From the NCBI GenBank assembly GCA_023441125.1, contig JAEZQV010000458.1, positions 1-6,341 on the forward strand: a stretch of DNA of 6,341 nucleotides, read 5' to 3'. Below, in pieces: positions 1 through 5,642 of this stretch. Both the position numbers and the translations under genes were made by a program. Each line of letters opens with the position of its first letter. The first letter of the stretch is position 1. This DNA is from Bacillota bacterium. GTDB lineage: Bacteria; Bacillota_C; Negativicutes; Sporomusales; Sporomusaceae. The notes under the pieces are model-generated. The model saw only the letters and a program-made list of their open reading frames with translations. It did not search any database and was not told the DNA's origin.

Positions 1-588
1 GCGCTGGCCTATGCGCTGCACGACCCGTATGATGTGATTATCCTGGACTGGATGATGCCGGGGCAGACCGGCATCGGCGTCTGTGAACAGCTGCGCAAGC
101 AGGGTTACCAGGAACCTATTTTGCTGCTGACGGCGAAAGACGCTCTTGACGACCGGGTGCTGGGGCTGGATACGGGCGCTGATGATTATTTTGTCAAACC
201 TTTTGAGTTTGCGGAATTGCTGGCCCGGATCAGGGCTTTATCGCGGCGCAGCCGGGTGAGACTGACGGAAGATGTATTACAGGTCGGCAGTCTGACCTGT
301 AATTGTTTAACGCATTGTGTACTGCGGGGTGAGCAGCAGATACAGCTAACCAGCCGGGAGTTTAGACTGCTGGAACTGCTGGCCAGAAATCCGGAGCACA
401 TCCTGTCCCGGGAGATAATCCTGGAGCGGGTCTGGGGGCTGACGGCTGACGTATCCTCGAACAATCTGGATGCCTATGTGCGCCTGCTGCGAAAAAAAAT
501 CAGCCTGTTCGAGGACGAGGTGGCAATACAAACGGTTCGCGGTATCGGTTACAGACTGGAGGTGCAGGATGTTTGCCAAAATCCGTAA
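1..588 (+). CDS. OmpR/PhoB-family response regulator, 5' end missing
   Basis: Cytoplasmic DNA-binding response regulator of a two-component system. The reading frame is open from base 1, so the gene starts upstream; 195 residues are visible. The receiver domain is cut: the phospho-acceptor Asp lies in ILDWMMP (codon 46-48), followed by the conserved Thr of LLLTAKD and the Lys of YFVKPFEF. In this family the Asp is usually near residue 51-53, so about 35 residues are missing. After a short linker comes a complete winged-helix effector domain (about fragment residues 92-188), with the typical LTSREFRLLELLARNP, ILERVWG, NNLDAYVRLLRKKI and IQTVRGIGYRLE blocks. The last 20 bp overlap the sensor kinase gene, which implies translational coupling and a cognate pair. 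Family assignment is secure; the regulon and signal cannot be read from the sequence. Confidence 0.95.
   Translation, partial: ALAYALHDPYDVIILDWMMPGQTGIGVCEQLRKQGYQEPILLLTAKDALDDRVLGLDTGADDYFVKPFEFAELLARIRALSRRSRVRLTEDVLQVGSLTCNCLTHCVLRGEQQIQLTSREFRLLELLARNPEHILSREIILERVWGLTADVSSNNLDAYVRLLRKKISLFEDEVAIQTVRGIGYRLEVQDVCQNP
558..563 (+). promoter_or_regulatory. Ribosome binding site of the histidine kinase gene
   Basis: GGAGGT lies 5 nt before the ATG at 569, inside the end of the response regulator gene. It fixes the kinase start at 569 rather than at the upstream in-frame ATG at 470, which lies deep inside the regulator's winged-helix coding sequence. Confidence 0.85.
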
Positions 589-1864
589 TGATCTGACTAT
601 GCGCTATTCGCTGGTCATGATGCTGCTGATGATAACTTTTATTGCCGTAAGCTCCGCCGGTTTGCTATGGATACTGTACCGGGAGGAACAGCAGGACTTG
701 CGTTCCTTCACCGTCAGGGAAGCGCGGGAACAGGCCGCCATATATAAGGAAAAGACTGATTTTATGCAGCTTCATTACAGCGACGCGGAGACCGCGGGCG
801 GAGACGCCAAGATCTTTTATTATGTTTTTGACAGGAACGGGCGCCAGGCTGCCGCCGAGGAACCGGCGCGCGAACTCAGGACCGGCGTGTTAGGCATTAT
901 TCGTAATTGGACTGCCCCGGACGGGGTGGTTGCATTGAAAAAATTTCATGATGCTAATGGGGACAGGGCCGTCGCCCTGCTGTGCAGTATGAAAATATAT
1001 GACGGCGATGAGGCGATAGGCACTGTTTTTGTGGGGGAGAATATCAGCGCGTATTACCAGCGGATCAAAATGCTGCTGATTATGATGGTGGTGATTTCCC
1101 TGCTGTTTCTGGTGATTGCCGCTTTTGCCGGGCATTTTCTGGCGGGGCGGGCGATGATTCCGATTAAGCAGGCTTTTTCCCGGCAGCGAGAGTTTGTCGC
1201 GGACGCTTCCCATGAACTGCGTACGCCGCTCAGCATTCTCTTGACCTCGGTGGATGTCGTCCAGACCGATGACGACCAGAAGCTGTCGCCGCTTTCTGCC
1301 CAGGTGCTTAGCGACATGAAGGATGAAATCCGCCGGATGACCAAACTGGTCACCGATTTATTAACCCTGGCGCGCGCCGATGCCGGCGCCGCCAATATTA
1401 TAAAAGCGAAATTTGATTTGGCCGCCGTGGCAGAGCAGGTCTTACGCTCCGTGCAGCCGCTGGCGGCCGCGAAAGGGATCGAGTTGACGATAACCGGTGC
1501 AGCCGAGCTCACTGTGTTGGCCGACCGCGAGCGGATCAAGCAGCTGCTCCTGATCCTGGTTGACAATGCCGTCAAATATACTCCCGACGGCGGCCGGGTA
1601 GGGGTGTCGCTCACCGCGCCGGCAGCCGCGAGAACAGATGTGGTGATTGCCGTTAAGGATACGGGCGCAGGCATTCCGGCCGATCAGCGGGCGCATATCT
1701 TTGAACGCTTTTACCGGATAGATAAGGCCCGATCGCGCGCAGAGGGCGGGACCGGCCTGGGCCTGGCTATTGCCAAATGGATTGTGGATGCGCACGGCGG
1801 GAGTATAAAAGTGGCAAGCACCCCGGAGTCAGGCAGCTCTTTTATCGTCACGCTGCCGGTGTAG
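569..1864 (+). CDS. Membrane sensor histidine kinase
   Basis: Orthodox inner-membrane sensor kinase of 431 residues, partner of the overlapping response regulator. The ATG at 569 is chosen because GGAGGT precedes it by 5 nt. Layout: short cytoplasmic N-terminus; TM1 about residues 13-37; extracytoplasmic sensor region about 38-167 with no family I can name, containing a PAS/Cache-like KIFYYVFDRNG strand pattern; TM2 about 168-192; then almost directly the dimerisation helix with phospho-acceptor His215 in ADASHELRTPL. The ATP-binding domain has the N box (Asn333 in LVDNAVKYTPDGG), G1 box DTGAGIP (364-370), F box HIFERFYRIDKARS and G2 box GGTGLGLAIAK (393-403), so it should be active. A full HAMP domain is not evident: only about 20 residues (LAGRAMIPIKQAFSRQREF) join TM2 to the His box. 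The ligand is unknown; the downstream envelope genes make an envelope signal plausible. Confidence 0.95.
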   Translation: MFAKIRNDLTMRYSLVMMLLMITFIAVSSAGLLWILYREEQQDLRSFTVREAREQAAIYKEKTDFMQLHYSDAETAGGDAKIFYYVFDRNGRQAAAEEPARELRTGVLGIIRNWTAPDGVVALKKFHDANGDRAVALLCSMKIYDGDEAIGTVFVGENISAYYQRIKMLLIMMVVISLLFLVIAAFAGHFLAGRAMIPIKQAFSRQREFVADASHELRTPLSILLTSVDVVQTDDDQKLSPLSAQVLSDMKDEIRRMTKLVTDLLTLARADAGAANIIKAKFDLAAVAEQVLRSVQPLAAAKGIELTITGAAELTVLADRERIKQLLLILVDNAVKYTPDGGRVGVSLTAPAAARTDVVIAVKDTGAGIPADQRAHIFERFYRIDKARSRAEGGTGLGLAIAKWIVDAHGGSIKVASTPESGSSFIVTLPV

Positions 1865-1967
1865 ATTGCACAACCGCCAGAGTAACGGGGTGCGATGTGG
1901 TAGCAGGACATCCATTGCCGGCCGGGGCAAGCCCGGCACTAATAACAGCTGCCAAGAGGAGGGCATT
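1865..1967 (+). other. Intergenic spacer between kinase and glycosyltransferase, with overlapping GC-rich inverted repeats
   Basis: This 103-bp spacer has no AT-rich -10-like box, so the glycosyltransferase is probably cotranscribed with the two-component genes. It contains two inverted repeats that share bases: TTGCC/GGCAA around a 6-nt loop (1915-1930) and GCCGGG/CCCGGC around a 5-nt loop (1921-1937). Only one can form at a time. Neither is followed by a T-run, so a classic terminator is unlikely; an mRNA processing or stability element, or no function, are possible. Confidence 0.4.
1957..1962 (+). promoter_or_regulatory. Ribosome binding site of the glycosyltransferase gene
   Basis: A consensus AGGAGG lies 5 nt before the ATG at 1968. 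It rules out the longer in-frame extension that would begin near 1866, which has no comparable site and adds 34 residues unlike a membrane-protein N-terminus. Confidence 0.85.
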
Positions 1968-3527
1968 ATGAAAAAGAACACATGGCTGGAAATCATTATT
2001 GTACTTGTTGTGGCAGGCTTCATTATGGCCTACCGGCTTGGCGGGCTGCCTTTGCTCGACCCGGATGAGCCCGTGTATGCGCAAACCGCCCGGGAGATGC
2101 TGGCGGCCCAGGATTTTATTTCCCCACGGATTTATGGTGATTTTTGGTATGATAAACCGCCGATGTACTACTGGCTGGTGGCGGGGGCCATGAAAATAGC
2201 CGGCCAGACCGAACTGGCGGCCAGGCTGCCTTCCGCGCTGTTGGCGGTGGGCGGGGCCTTGTTGGTGTATGCCGGCGGCCGGTCCCTGGTAAACAGGCGG
2301 GCCGGCCTCATCGCCGGCCTGGCGCTGGCGACCAGCCTGGAGTATTTTTACCTGGGGAAAGCGGCCGTTACCGACGTTACGCTGACTTTCTTCATGTCGG
2401 CCTGCTTATTGTTATATTTGCGGCAGAAATACCGCCTGGCATATATCGCCGCCGGTCTGGCGGTGCTCACTAAGGGGCCTGTCGGGTTCGTTCTGCCGGG
2501 TTTGATCATTTTGATTCATCTGATTAGTACGCGGTCACTGGGAACGCTAAGGCGCATAAAACTACTGTCCGGCAGCCTGCTGGTGTTGGCCGTCTCGCTG
2601 CCCTGGTACTGGCTGATGTATCAGTATCATGGCATGGATTTCGTCAATACGTTTCTCGGCTTTCACAATGTGACCCGGTTTCTCCAGCCGGAGCATCCGT
2701 CCGGCAGTCTCTGGTATTACTACCTGCCGGTCCTCGGTGTGGGGTTCTTCCCCTGGACAATATTTTTGGTTCAGGCACTGGCGGCGGCAATCCGGGCCGG
2801 GCGGGACGGCAAAGAGGGTGGCGAGCTTAGTTTCCTGGTAATTTGGGCTGGTGTGATCTTCGTCTTTTTCTCGCTGTCCCAGACCAAGCTGATTTCCTAC
2901 ATTCTGCCGATGTTTCCTCCGCTGGCGCTGCTGGTGGGCTGGTATATCGACAGCCGTCTGCGCGCGGCGGCACCCGGTGTCTTTAAAATACCGGCGGCGC
3001 TGTTAACGCTGCTGATCGTTCTGCTGGAAGCCGCTCTCTTTATCACGGCCAAGCAGTCGATACCGGAACTGCTCCCTGGCGCGATGCTGGCCGGCGTTCT
3101 GCTGGCGGCAGTGGCCGGTTCGGCCTGGTATACCGCCTGCACCAGCCGGAATAAAGGCTTTGTCGGCGTAATTGTGACCGGGATGGCGGCGTTCGTAATC
3201 GTCTTAATGACAGCCGTGCTGCCGGCTGCGGCTCCCTGGTTTTCCGTGAAGGACCTGGCCGGTGAGTTTCAGGCGCATTATGACGGGCAGGCGCCGGTGT
3301 ATATAATCAAAGCCTATCGCCCCGGCTTTACGTACTATACCGGTACGCCGGGCACGGAACTGGCCGACGGTGAGCAGCTCGCAACACTGGTCACCGGCGA
3401 TTCCGGCAAAGCGTACTTCGTCATTAAGAAAAAAACCTATCAGACGCTGCCGCCCGCCGAACAGGGCAAGCTGCGGCTGCTCGCAACCCAGAAAGACGTG
3501 GCCTTAGTACTGAAGGCGAATAACTGA
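1968..3527 (+). CDS. ArnT-like glycosyltransferase, family GT39 / PMT_2
   Basis: Polytopic GT-C fold glycosyltransferase, 519 residues. Family members move a sugar from a polyprenyl-phosphate carrier to an acceptor on the outer face of the inner membrane (ArnT: 4-amino-4-deoxy-L-arabinose to lipid A; relatives act on proteins or glycans). Features: TM1 at about 7-25; the acidic loop motif LLDPDEPVYAQTAREML (29-45) typical of the active site; YDKPPMYYWL (61-70) with the conserved Lys; a second loop acid in KAAVTDVTLTFF (Asp136); LTKGPVGFVLPGL (167-179); and HNVTRFLQPEHPSG (233-246) followed by a Tyr/Trp-rich segment, as in ArnT relatives. About 13 membrane segments can be drawn, then a soluble C-terminal domain of about 95 residues, presumably extracytoplasmic as in ArnT. 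Tandem stops TGA TAA end the gene. Donor and acceptor are not determinable here, and no arn biosynthesis genes lie in the window. Its position after the kinase suggests control by that system. Confidence 0.9.
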   Translation: MKKNTWLEIIIVLVVAGFIMAYRLGGLPLLDPDEPVYAQTAREMLAAQDFISPRIYGDFWYDKPPMYYWLVAGAMKIAGQTELAARLPSALLAVGGALLVYAGGRSLVNRRAGLIAGLALATSLEYFYLGKAAVTDVTLTFFMSACLLLYLRQKYRLAYIAAGLAVLTKGPVGFVLPGLIILIHLISTRSLGTLRRIKLLSGSLLVLAVSLPWYWLMYQYHGMDFVNTFLGFHNVTRFLQPEHPSGSLWYYYLPVLGVGFFPWTIFLVQALAAAIRAGRDGKEGGELSFLVIWAGVIFVFFSLSQTKLISYILPMFPPLALLVGWYIDSRLRAAAPGVFKIPAALLTLLIVLLEAALFITAKQSIPELLPGAMLAGVLLAAVAGSAWYTACTSRNKGFVGVIVTGMAAFVIVLMTAVLPAAAPWFSVKDLAGEFQAHYDGQAPVYIIKAYRPGFTYYTGTPGTELADGEQLATLVTGDSGKAYFVIKKKTYQTLPPAEQGKLRLLATQKDVALVLKANN

Positions 3528-3600
3528 TAATTGCGAGTCCGGGATGAGCCGATAAATATTTGGCAGTCTTGTCAGCCATAATAGCGTAAGGGGAATTATT
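3528..3600 (+). other. Spacer between glycosyltransferase and dedA genes
   Basis: The 73-bp spacer has no terminator-like hairpin with T-run, so read-through from the glycosyltransferase is likely. A CATAAT box (3577-3582) resembles a -10 element, but no matching -35 sits at proper spacing (TTGGCA at 3560-3565 leaves only 11 nt), and it lies very close to the start codon. I therefore do not call a promoter. Confidence 0.35.
3589..3594 (+). promoter_or_regulatory. Ribosome binding site that fixes the TTG start of the dedA-family gene
   Basis: AGGGGA with a 6-nt spacer to TTG at 3601. The first downstream in-frame ATG (3622) has no such site and would remove the N-terminal helix start, so TTG is preferred. 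Confidence 0.75.
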
Positions 3601-4200
3601 TTGTCTGACAGGATTCTGGATATGTTAAGCAGCCTGGGTTTGACGGGGATCTTTGCCGGCGTGTTCCTGGAAGCGGTGGGACTGCCTTTTCCCGGCAGCC
3701 TGGTGGTTGCTTTGGCGGGCTTTTTGGCGAAACAGGGAGAATTCAGTATTGTTGCGGCCTGGCTGGCTGCTTTGGCAGGCTATATGCTGGGTTCGCTGAC
3801 CGCCTTTTTGCTGGGCGGTTATCTGGGCGAAGCCTTTTTAGAACAATGGGGGCGATACATCCGGCTAACCCCGGAGCGGATCGACAAGGCGCAGGAACTG
3901 CTGCAACGGTCGGCCCCGGCTTATGTTATCGTCGGCCGTTTTTTACCGACCATCGGCAATATTACGCCGTACGTAGCCGGCATCAGCGGTATTTCGCTCG
4001 CCCGCTTTCTCCTGTATGACATGATCCACGCCATTATCTGGCTGACTGTCTTTTTCGAAGCCGGCGCGGCGCTGGGCAGCAACTGGCACAGCTGGGTAAA
4101 CAGTCCGTGGTTTAAATGGGGAGCCGCAGGCGGCGGTGTAGTAATTCTGGTTTATATGTTCTGGGATGTGCTGTTTGCACATAGTAAAAACAGAATATAA
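3601..4200 (+). CDS. DedA-family (VTT/SNARE-associated domain) membrane protein
   Basis: Inner-membrane protein of 199 residues, a typical DedA length. DedA proteins are implicated in recycling lipid carriers or scrambling phospholipids, in proton-motive-force homeostasis, and in resistance to cationic peptides. Visible features: the N-terminal re-entrant motif FLEAVGLPFPGSLVVALAGFLA (residues 22-43); a second hydrophobic segment at about 50-72; the family signature VGRFLPTIGNITPYVAGISGIS (111-132); and C-terminal membrane segments at about 136-158 and 175-193. Start is TTG with AGGGGA 6 nt upstream. Compared with E. coli YqjA as I recall it, the first acid (Glu24 here) and first Arg (Arg113) are kept, but the position of YqjA Asp51 is Ser33 and that of Arg136 is Gly119. 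It is probably the last gene of the two-component/glycosyltransferase run and ends shortly before a strong hairpin. Family assignment is firm; substrate is unknown. Confidence 0.92.
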   Translation: MSDRILDMLSSLGLTGIFAGVFLEAVGLPFPGSLVVALAGFLAKQGEFSIVAAWLAALAGYMLGSLTAFLLGGYLGEAFLEQWGRYIRLTPERIDKAQELLQRSAPAYVIVGRFLPTIGNITPYVAGISGISLARFLLYDMIHAIIWLTVFFEAGAALGSNWHSWVNSPWFKWGAAGGGVVILVYMFWDVLFAHSKNRI

Positions 4201-4212
4201 AGGTTTATTGCC

Positions 4213-4235
4213 TGCTATGCTAAACAGCACTAGCA
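4213..4235 (+). repeat. Small imperfect hairpin before the terminator
   Basis: TGCTATGCT pairs with AGCA and TAGCA around an AAAC loop, with one bulged C (4230). It shares bases 4233-4235 with the foot of the following strong hairpin, so the two compete only at the base. Possibly chance. Confidence 0.3.
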
Positions 4236-4263
4236 AAGCCCCTGCCATGTGCAGGGGCTTTGC
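4233..4263. terminator. Strong hairpin, probable bidirectional terminator between convergent genes
   Basis: A perfect 13-bp stem, GCAAAGCCCCTGC paired with GCAGGGGCTTTGC, encloses a 5-nt CATGT loop. It sits 32 nt after the dedA-family stop on the + strand and 43 nt after the stop of the convergent TIGR04076 gene on the - strand. Because the stem carries AAAGCCCC...GGGGCTTT, either strand ends in a short U tract (CUUU), with only a weak, interrupted T-rich tail beyond. Symmetry and position between converging genes support a shared terminator. Confidence 0.8.
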
Positions 4264-4306
4264 GTTCGTTATGCGTCTGCGCCTTGGTCCGGATTCGCAG
4301 GCGAGG

Positions 4307-4621
4307 CTAGTTTTCCATTCTTTCCAGCTTGTATAAAACCGGGTGTAAGCCATCGGCACAAGCAACAATTTCCACGCCTTTTTGCTTAATCCAGGGATAG
4401 TCATGGCCGAGCGCCAAAAAGACAACCTTGTCCTGGACAGCCACCCAGGCCCAACTGCAGAATCCCTCCGGTTTTTCGCAATTTCTCGAGAGATATTCTT
4501 TGCCAACCGGGTATTTGGCACACTGCGGATGAACACCCTCGGCGGCGTACTGTGCATGAATTTCGGGTACTGCAAGCTTTTGCAGCACAGTAATCTTAAC
4601 ATCATATTTTTTTCCCGCCAA
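4307..4621 (-). CDS. TIGR04076-family small protein of unknown function
   Basis: Small soluble protein, 104 residues from the TTG at 4621. This start is preferred to the in-frame ATG at 4669 because GGGAGG lies 7 nt upstream of it, and because a probable promoter -10 box (4655-4660) lies inside the longer version. The protein then opens MAGKKYDVKITVLQK, as family members do. Recognised by the blocks KPEGFCSWAW (50-59) and CADGLHPVLYKLERME (88-103). It has four cysteines (34, 48, 55, 88), of which those in PEGFCSWAW and CADG are family-typical; metal or redox binding is possible but not shown. No signal peptide or membrane segment is visible. It lies downstream of lysR in the same direction but appears to have its own promoter, and it ends facing the shared terminator. 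I know of no established function for the family. Confidence 0.85.
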   Translation of the reverse strand: MAGKKYDVKITVLQKLAVPEIHAQYAAEGVHPQCAKYPVGKEYLSRNCEKPEGFCSWAWVAVQDKVVFLALGHDYPWIKQKGVEIVACADGLHPVLYKLERMEN

Positions 4622-4628
4622 AACAAAA

Positions 4629-4634
4629 CCTCCC
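4629..4634 (-). promoter_or_regulatory. Ribosome binding site that fixes the TTG start of the TIGR04076 gene
   Basis: On the - strand GGGAGG stands 7 nt before TTG at 4621. The alternative ATG at 4669 has no comparable site. Confidence 0.8.
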
Positions 4635-4654
4635 AGCGATCGTGTACTGATTTC

Positions 4655-4663
4655 ATTATACCA
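4655..4663 (-). promoter_or_regulatory. Extended -10 promoter of the TIGR04076 gene
   Basis: The - strand reads TGGTATAAT: a perfect TATAAT (4655-4660) with the TGn extension. The region 17-18 nt upstream has no good -35 hexamer (it reads about ACCGGC), which is common for extended -10 promoters. Predicted transcript start is near 4648, giving a leader of about 27 nt that just contains the GGGAGG site. The box lies 10 nt beyond the lysR stop codon. Confidence 0.65.
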
Positions 4664-4669
4664 TATCAC

Positions 4670-5539
4670 TCATTCAGGCCGGTCGCGGTTCATTACATCA
4701 ACAAAGCTAGCAATGGCTGGCGTTTGCAGCACATCTTTTCTTTGGATTAGCATGGTTGTGCAAAAGCGTAGCCGGGGTGGCAGATGATAAGCGGTAAGAA
4801 CACCTGCCTGAAGCTTATCTTCGATAACAGACCTAGGCAATAAGGAGATGCCGATACCTGCTGATACACCACCGATAATTGCCTCCAGCGAACCAAATTC
4901 AAAACACCGCAGCGGTATACAATTACTCTCCGCTAGAAATCGCTCAAGCAATGACCGGTAAGAGCAGCCGGCGCGGAAAACTAATATCGTTCTATTTTTG
5001 ATAATATCGAAAATATCCTGGATATTTTCTTTTTTTTCAGCAACAAGAACCAGCTCTTCCCGAAAGCTGTCCATTTCAGCAATGTCAGGATGATTGACCG
5101 GCGCTGCGACAAAGGCCAGGTCAAGCTCGTAATTCAGAATTTGATTAATGAGGTATTGGGTAGGACCGGTTTTAAGTGATAATTCGACCTGATCATATAA
5201 GGCATGGTAGCTTTTTAGCAGCGCAGGCAGGTGAACCGCGGCGGTTGTTTCCATAGAGCCAATTCTTAGTAGTCCTTGCACTGCATTTGAATTCAGGCGG
5301 TGGTGTAATTCTTCGATGAGTCGTGCAATCTTTAAGCCATGATCCAGGAAAATACGGCCGGAGGGGGTGAGCTGCACTCCTTTGGCATTACGATAAAATA
5401 AATTTACTTTTAAGCTAGTTTCCAGTTTGCGTATGCGCGCGGTGACACTGGATTGCGCGTAGCCCAGGGCTTCGGCCGCCTGCGTCATGGAACCATACAG
5501 GGCTACTTCCCGGCATACTTTTATATCTTCCAAATCCAC
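4670..5539 (-). CDS. LysR-type transcriptional regulator
   Basis: Cytoplasmic DNA-binding regulator of 289 residues, a usual length for the family. The start is GTG at 5539 with GGGAG 9 nt upstream. The N-terminal winged helix-turn-helix is complete: MDLEDIKVCREVALYGSMTQ, then AAEALGYAQSSVTARIRKLE (21-40), then LFYRNAKGVQLTPSG (47-61). A linker helix to about 86 is followed by a periplasmic-binding-protein-like effector domain, starting LLRIGSMETTAA and including FRAGCSYRSLLERFL (188-202), a motif (GCSYR) shared by one group of LysR proteins, and VSAGIGISLLPRSVIE (225-240). It is divergent from the MFS transporter across about 100 bp, so that transporter is the most likely target, together with lysR itself. 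The inducer is unknown. The middle of the gene (around 4980-5040) is visibly more AT-rich than the left-hand genes. Confidence 0.93.
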   Translation of the reverse strand: MDLEDIKVCREVALYGSMTQAAEALGYAQSSVTARIRKLETSLKVNLFYRNAKGVQLTPSGRIFLDHGLKIARLIEELHHRLNSNAVQGLLRIGSMETTAAVHLPALLKSYHALYDQVELSLKTGPTQYLINQILNYELDLAFVAAPVNHPDIAEMDSFREELVLVAEKKENIQDIFDIIKNRTILVFRAGCSYRSLLERFLAESNCIPLRCFEFGSLEAIIGGVSAGIGISLLPRSVIEDKLQAGVLTAYHLPPRLRFCTTMLIQRKDVLQTPAIASFVDVMNRDRPE

Positions 5540-5553
5540 CTCGATCAGCTCCC

Positions 5554-5568
5554 ATCGATAAATTCGAT
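5554..5568. promoter_or_regulatory. Candidate LysR box (T-N11-A dyad)
   Basis: ATCGATAAATTCGAT has 5-bp arms ATCGA/TCGAT around TAAAT and satisfies the T-N11-A rule (T5555, A5567) of LysR binding sites. A further TCGAT at 5541-5545 forms a second inverted pair with the left arm (8-nt spacing). The site lies 15-29 nt upstream of the lysR GTG, over the predicted lysR transcript start, which would suit autorepression. Confidence 0.45.
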
Positions 5569-5611
5569 TGCTATCATAGAAATTAATCGCTTCTGATAAT
5601 TGCTTCTTTAT

Positions 5612-5625
5612 AGTAACATGAAACT
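5612..5625. promoter_or_regulatory. Short dyad next to the transporter start, possible operator
   Basis: AGTAACATGAAACT is an interrupted palindrome (AGT..CATG..ACT, the four unmatched positions all A). It overlaps the end of the TATAGT candidate -10 box and lies 14 nt before the first possible GTG of the transporter. It does not follow T-N11-A symmetry, so it may be chance. Confidence 0.25.
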
Positions 5626-5642
5626 GTATTCTTGACTAGGTG

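Larger units (their letters stand above)
5540..5642. promoter_or_regulatory. Divergent lysR/MFS control region
   Basis: AT-rich spacer between the two divergent start codons. Candidate -10 boxes: TATGAT on the - strand (5573-5578) for lysR, leader about 27 nt; and TATAGT on the + strand (5609-5614) for the transporter. Neither has a good -35 hexamer at 16-18 nt, as expected of promoters that depend on an activator, but also compatible with mis-assignment. An additional short inverted pair AGAA-N9-TTCT lies at 5578-5594. Confidence 0.55.

Noticed and set aside
470..568. Longer kinase start at the ATG at 470
   Set aside because: It would overlap about 120 bp of the response regulator gene with a Cys/Arg-rich, non-family N-terminus; the ATG at 569 has GGAGGT at ideal spacing.
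1054..1674. Long open frame on the - strand inside the kinase gene (206 codons)
   Set aside because: It is antisense to a fully conserved kinase catalytic region, is Ser/Ala/Arg-rich with no recognisable motif, and reflects GC-biased codon positions.
3560..3582. TTGGCA ... CATAAT as a promoter for the dedA-family gene
   Set aside because: The spacing between the boxes is only 11 nt, far from the usual 16-18.
3943..4656. 237-codon open frame on the - strand spanning the dedA end, the terminator and the TIGR04076 gene
   Set aside because: It runs in another frame through the terminator hairpin and two well-supported genes, and its translation has no family features.
4382..4750. 122-codon + strand frame across the TIGR04076 gene and lysR end
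   Set aside because: Antisense shadow of two recognised genes; low-complexity mixed translation and no ribosome site.
5030..5037. Run of eight A residues on the lysR coding strand as a phase-variation or frameshift site
   Set aside because: The frame continues intact through conserved LysR sequence on both sides, and a similar run of eight A occurs at 492-499 in the response regulator. There is no sign of a second product.
5632..5637. TTGACT as a -35 box reading into the transporter gene
   Set aside because: No -10-like hexamer lies 16-18 nt downstream; the region there is the start of the coding sequence.
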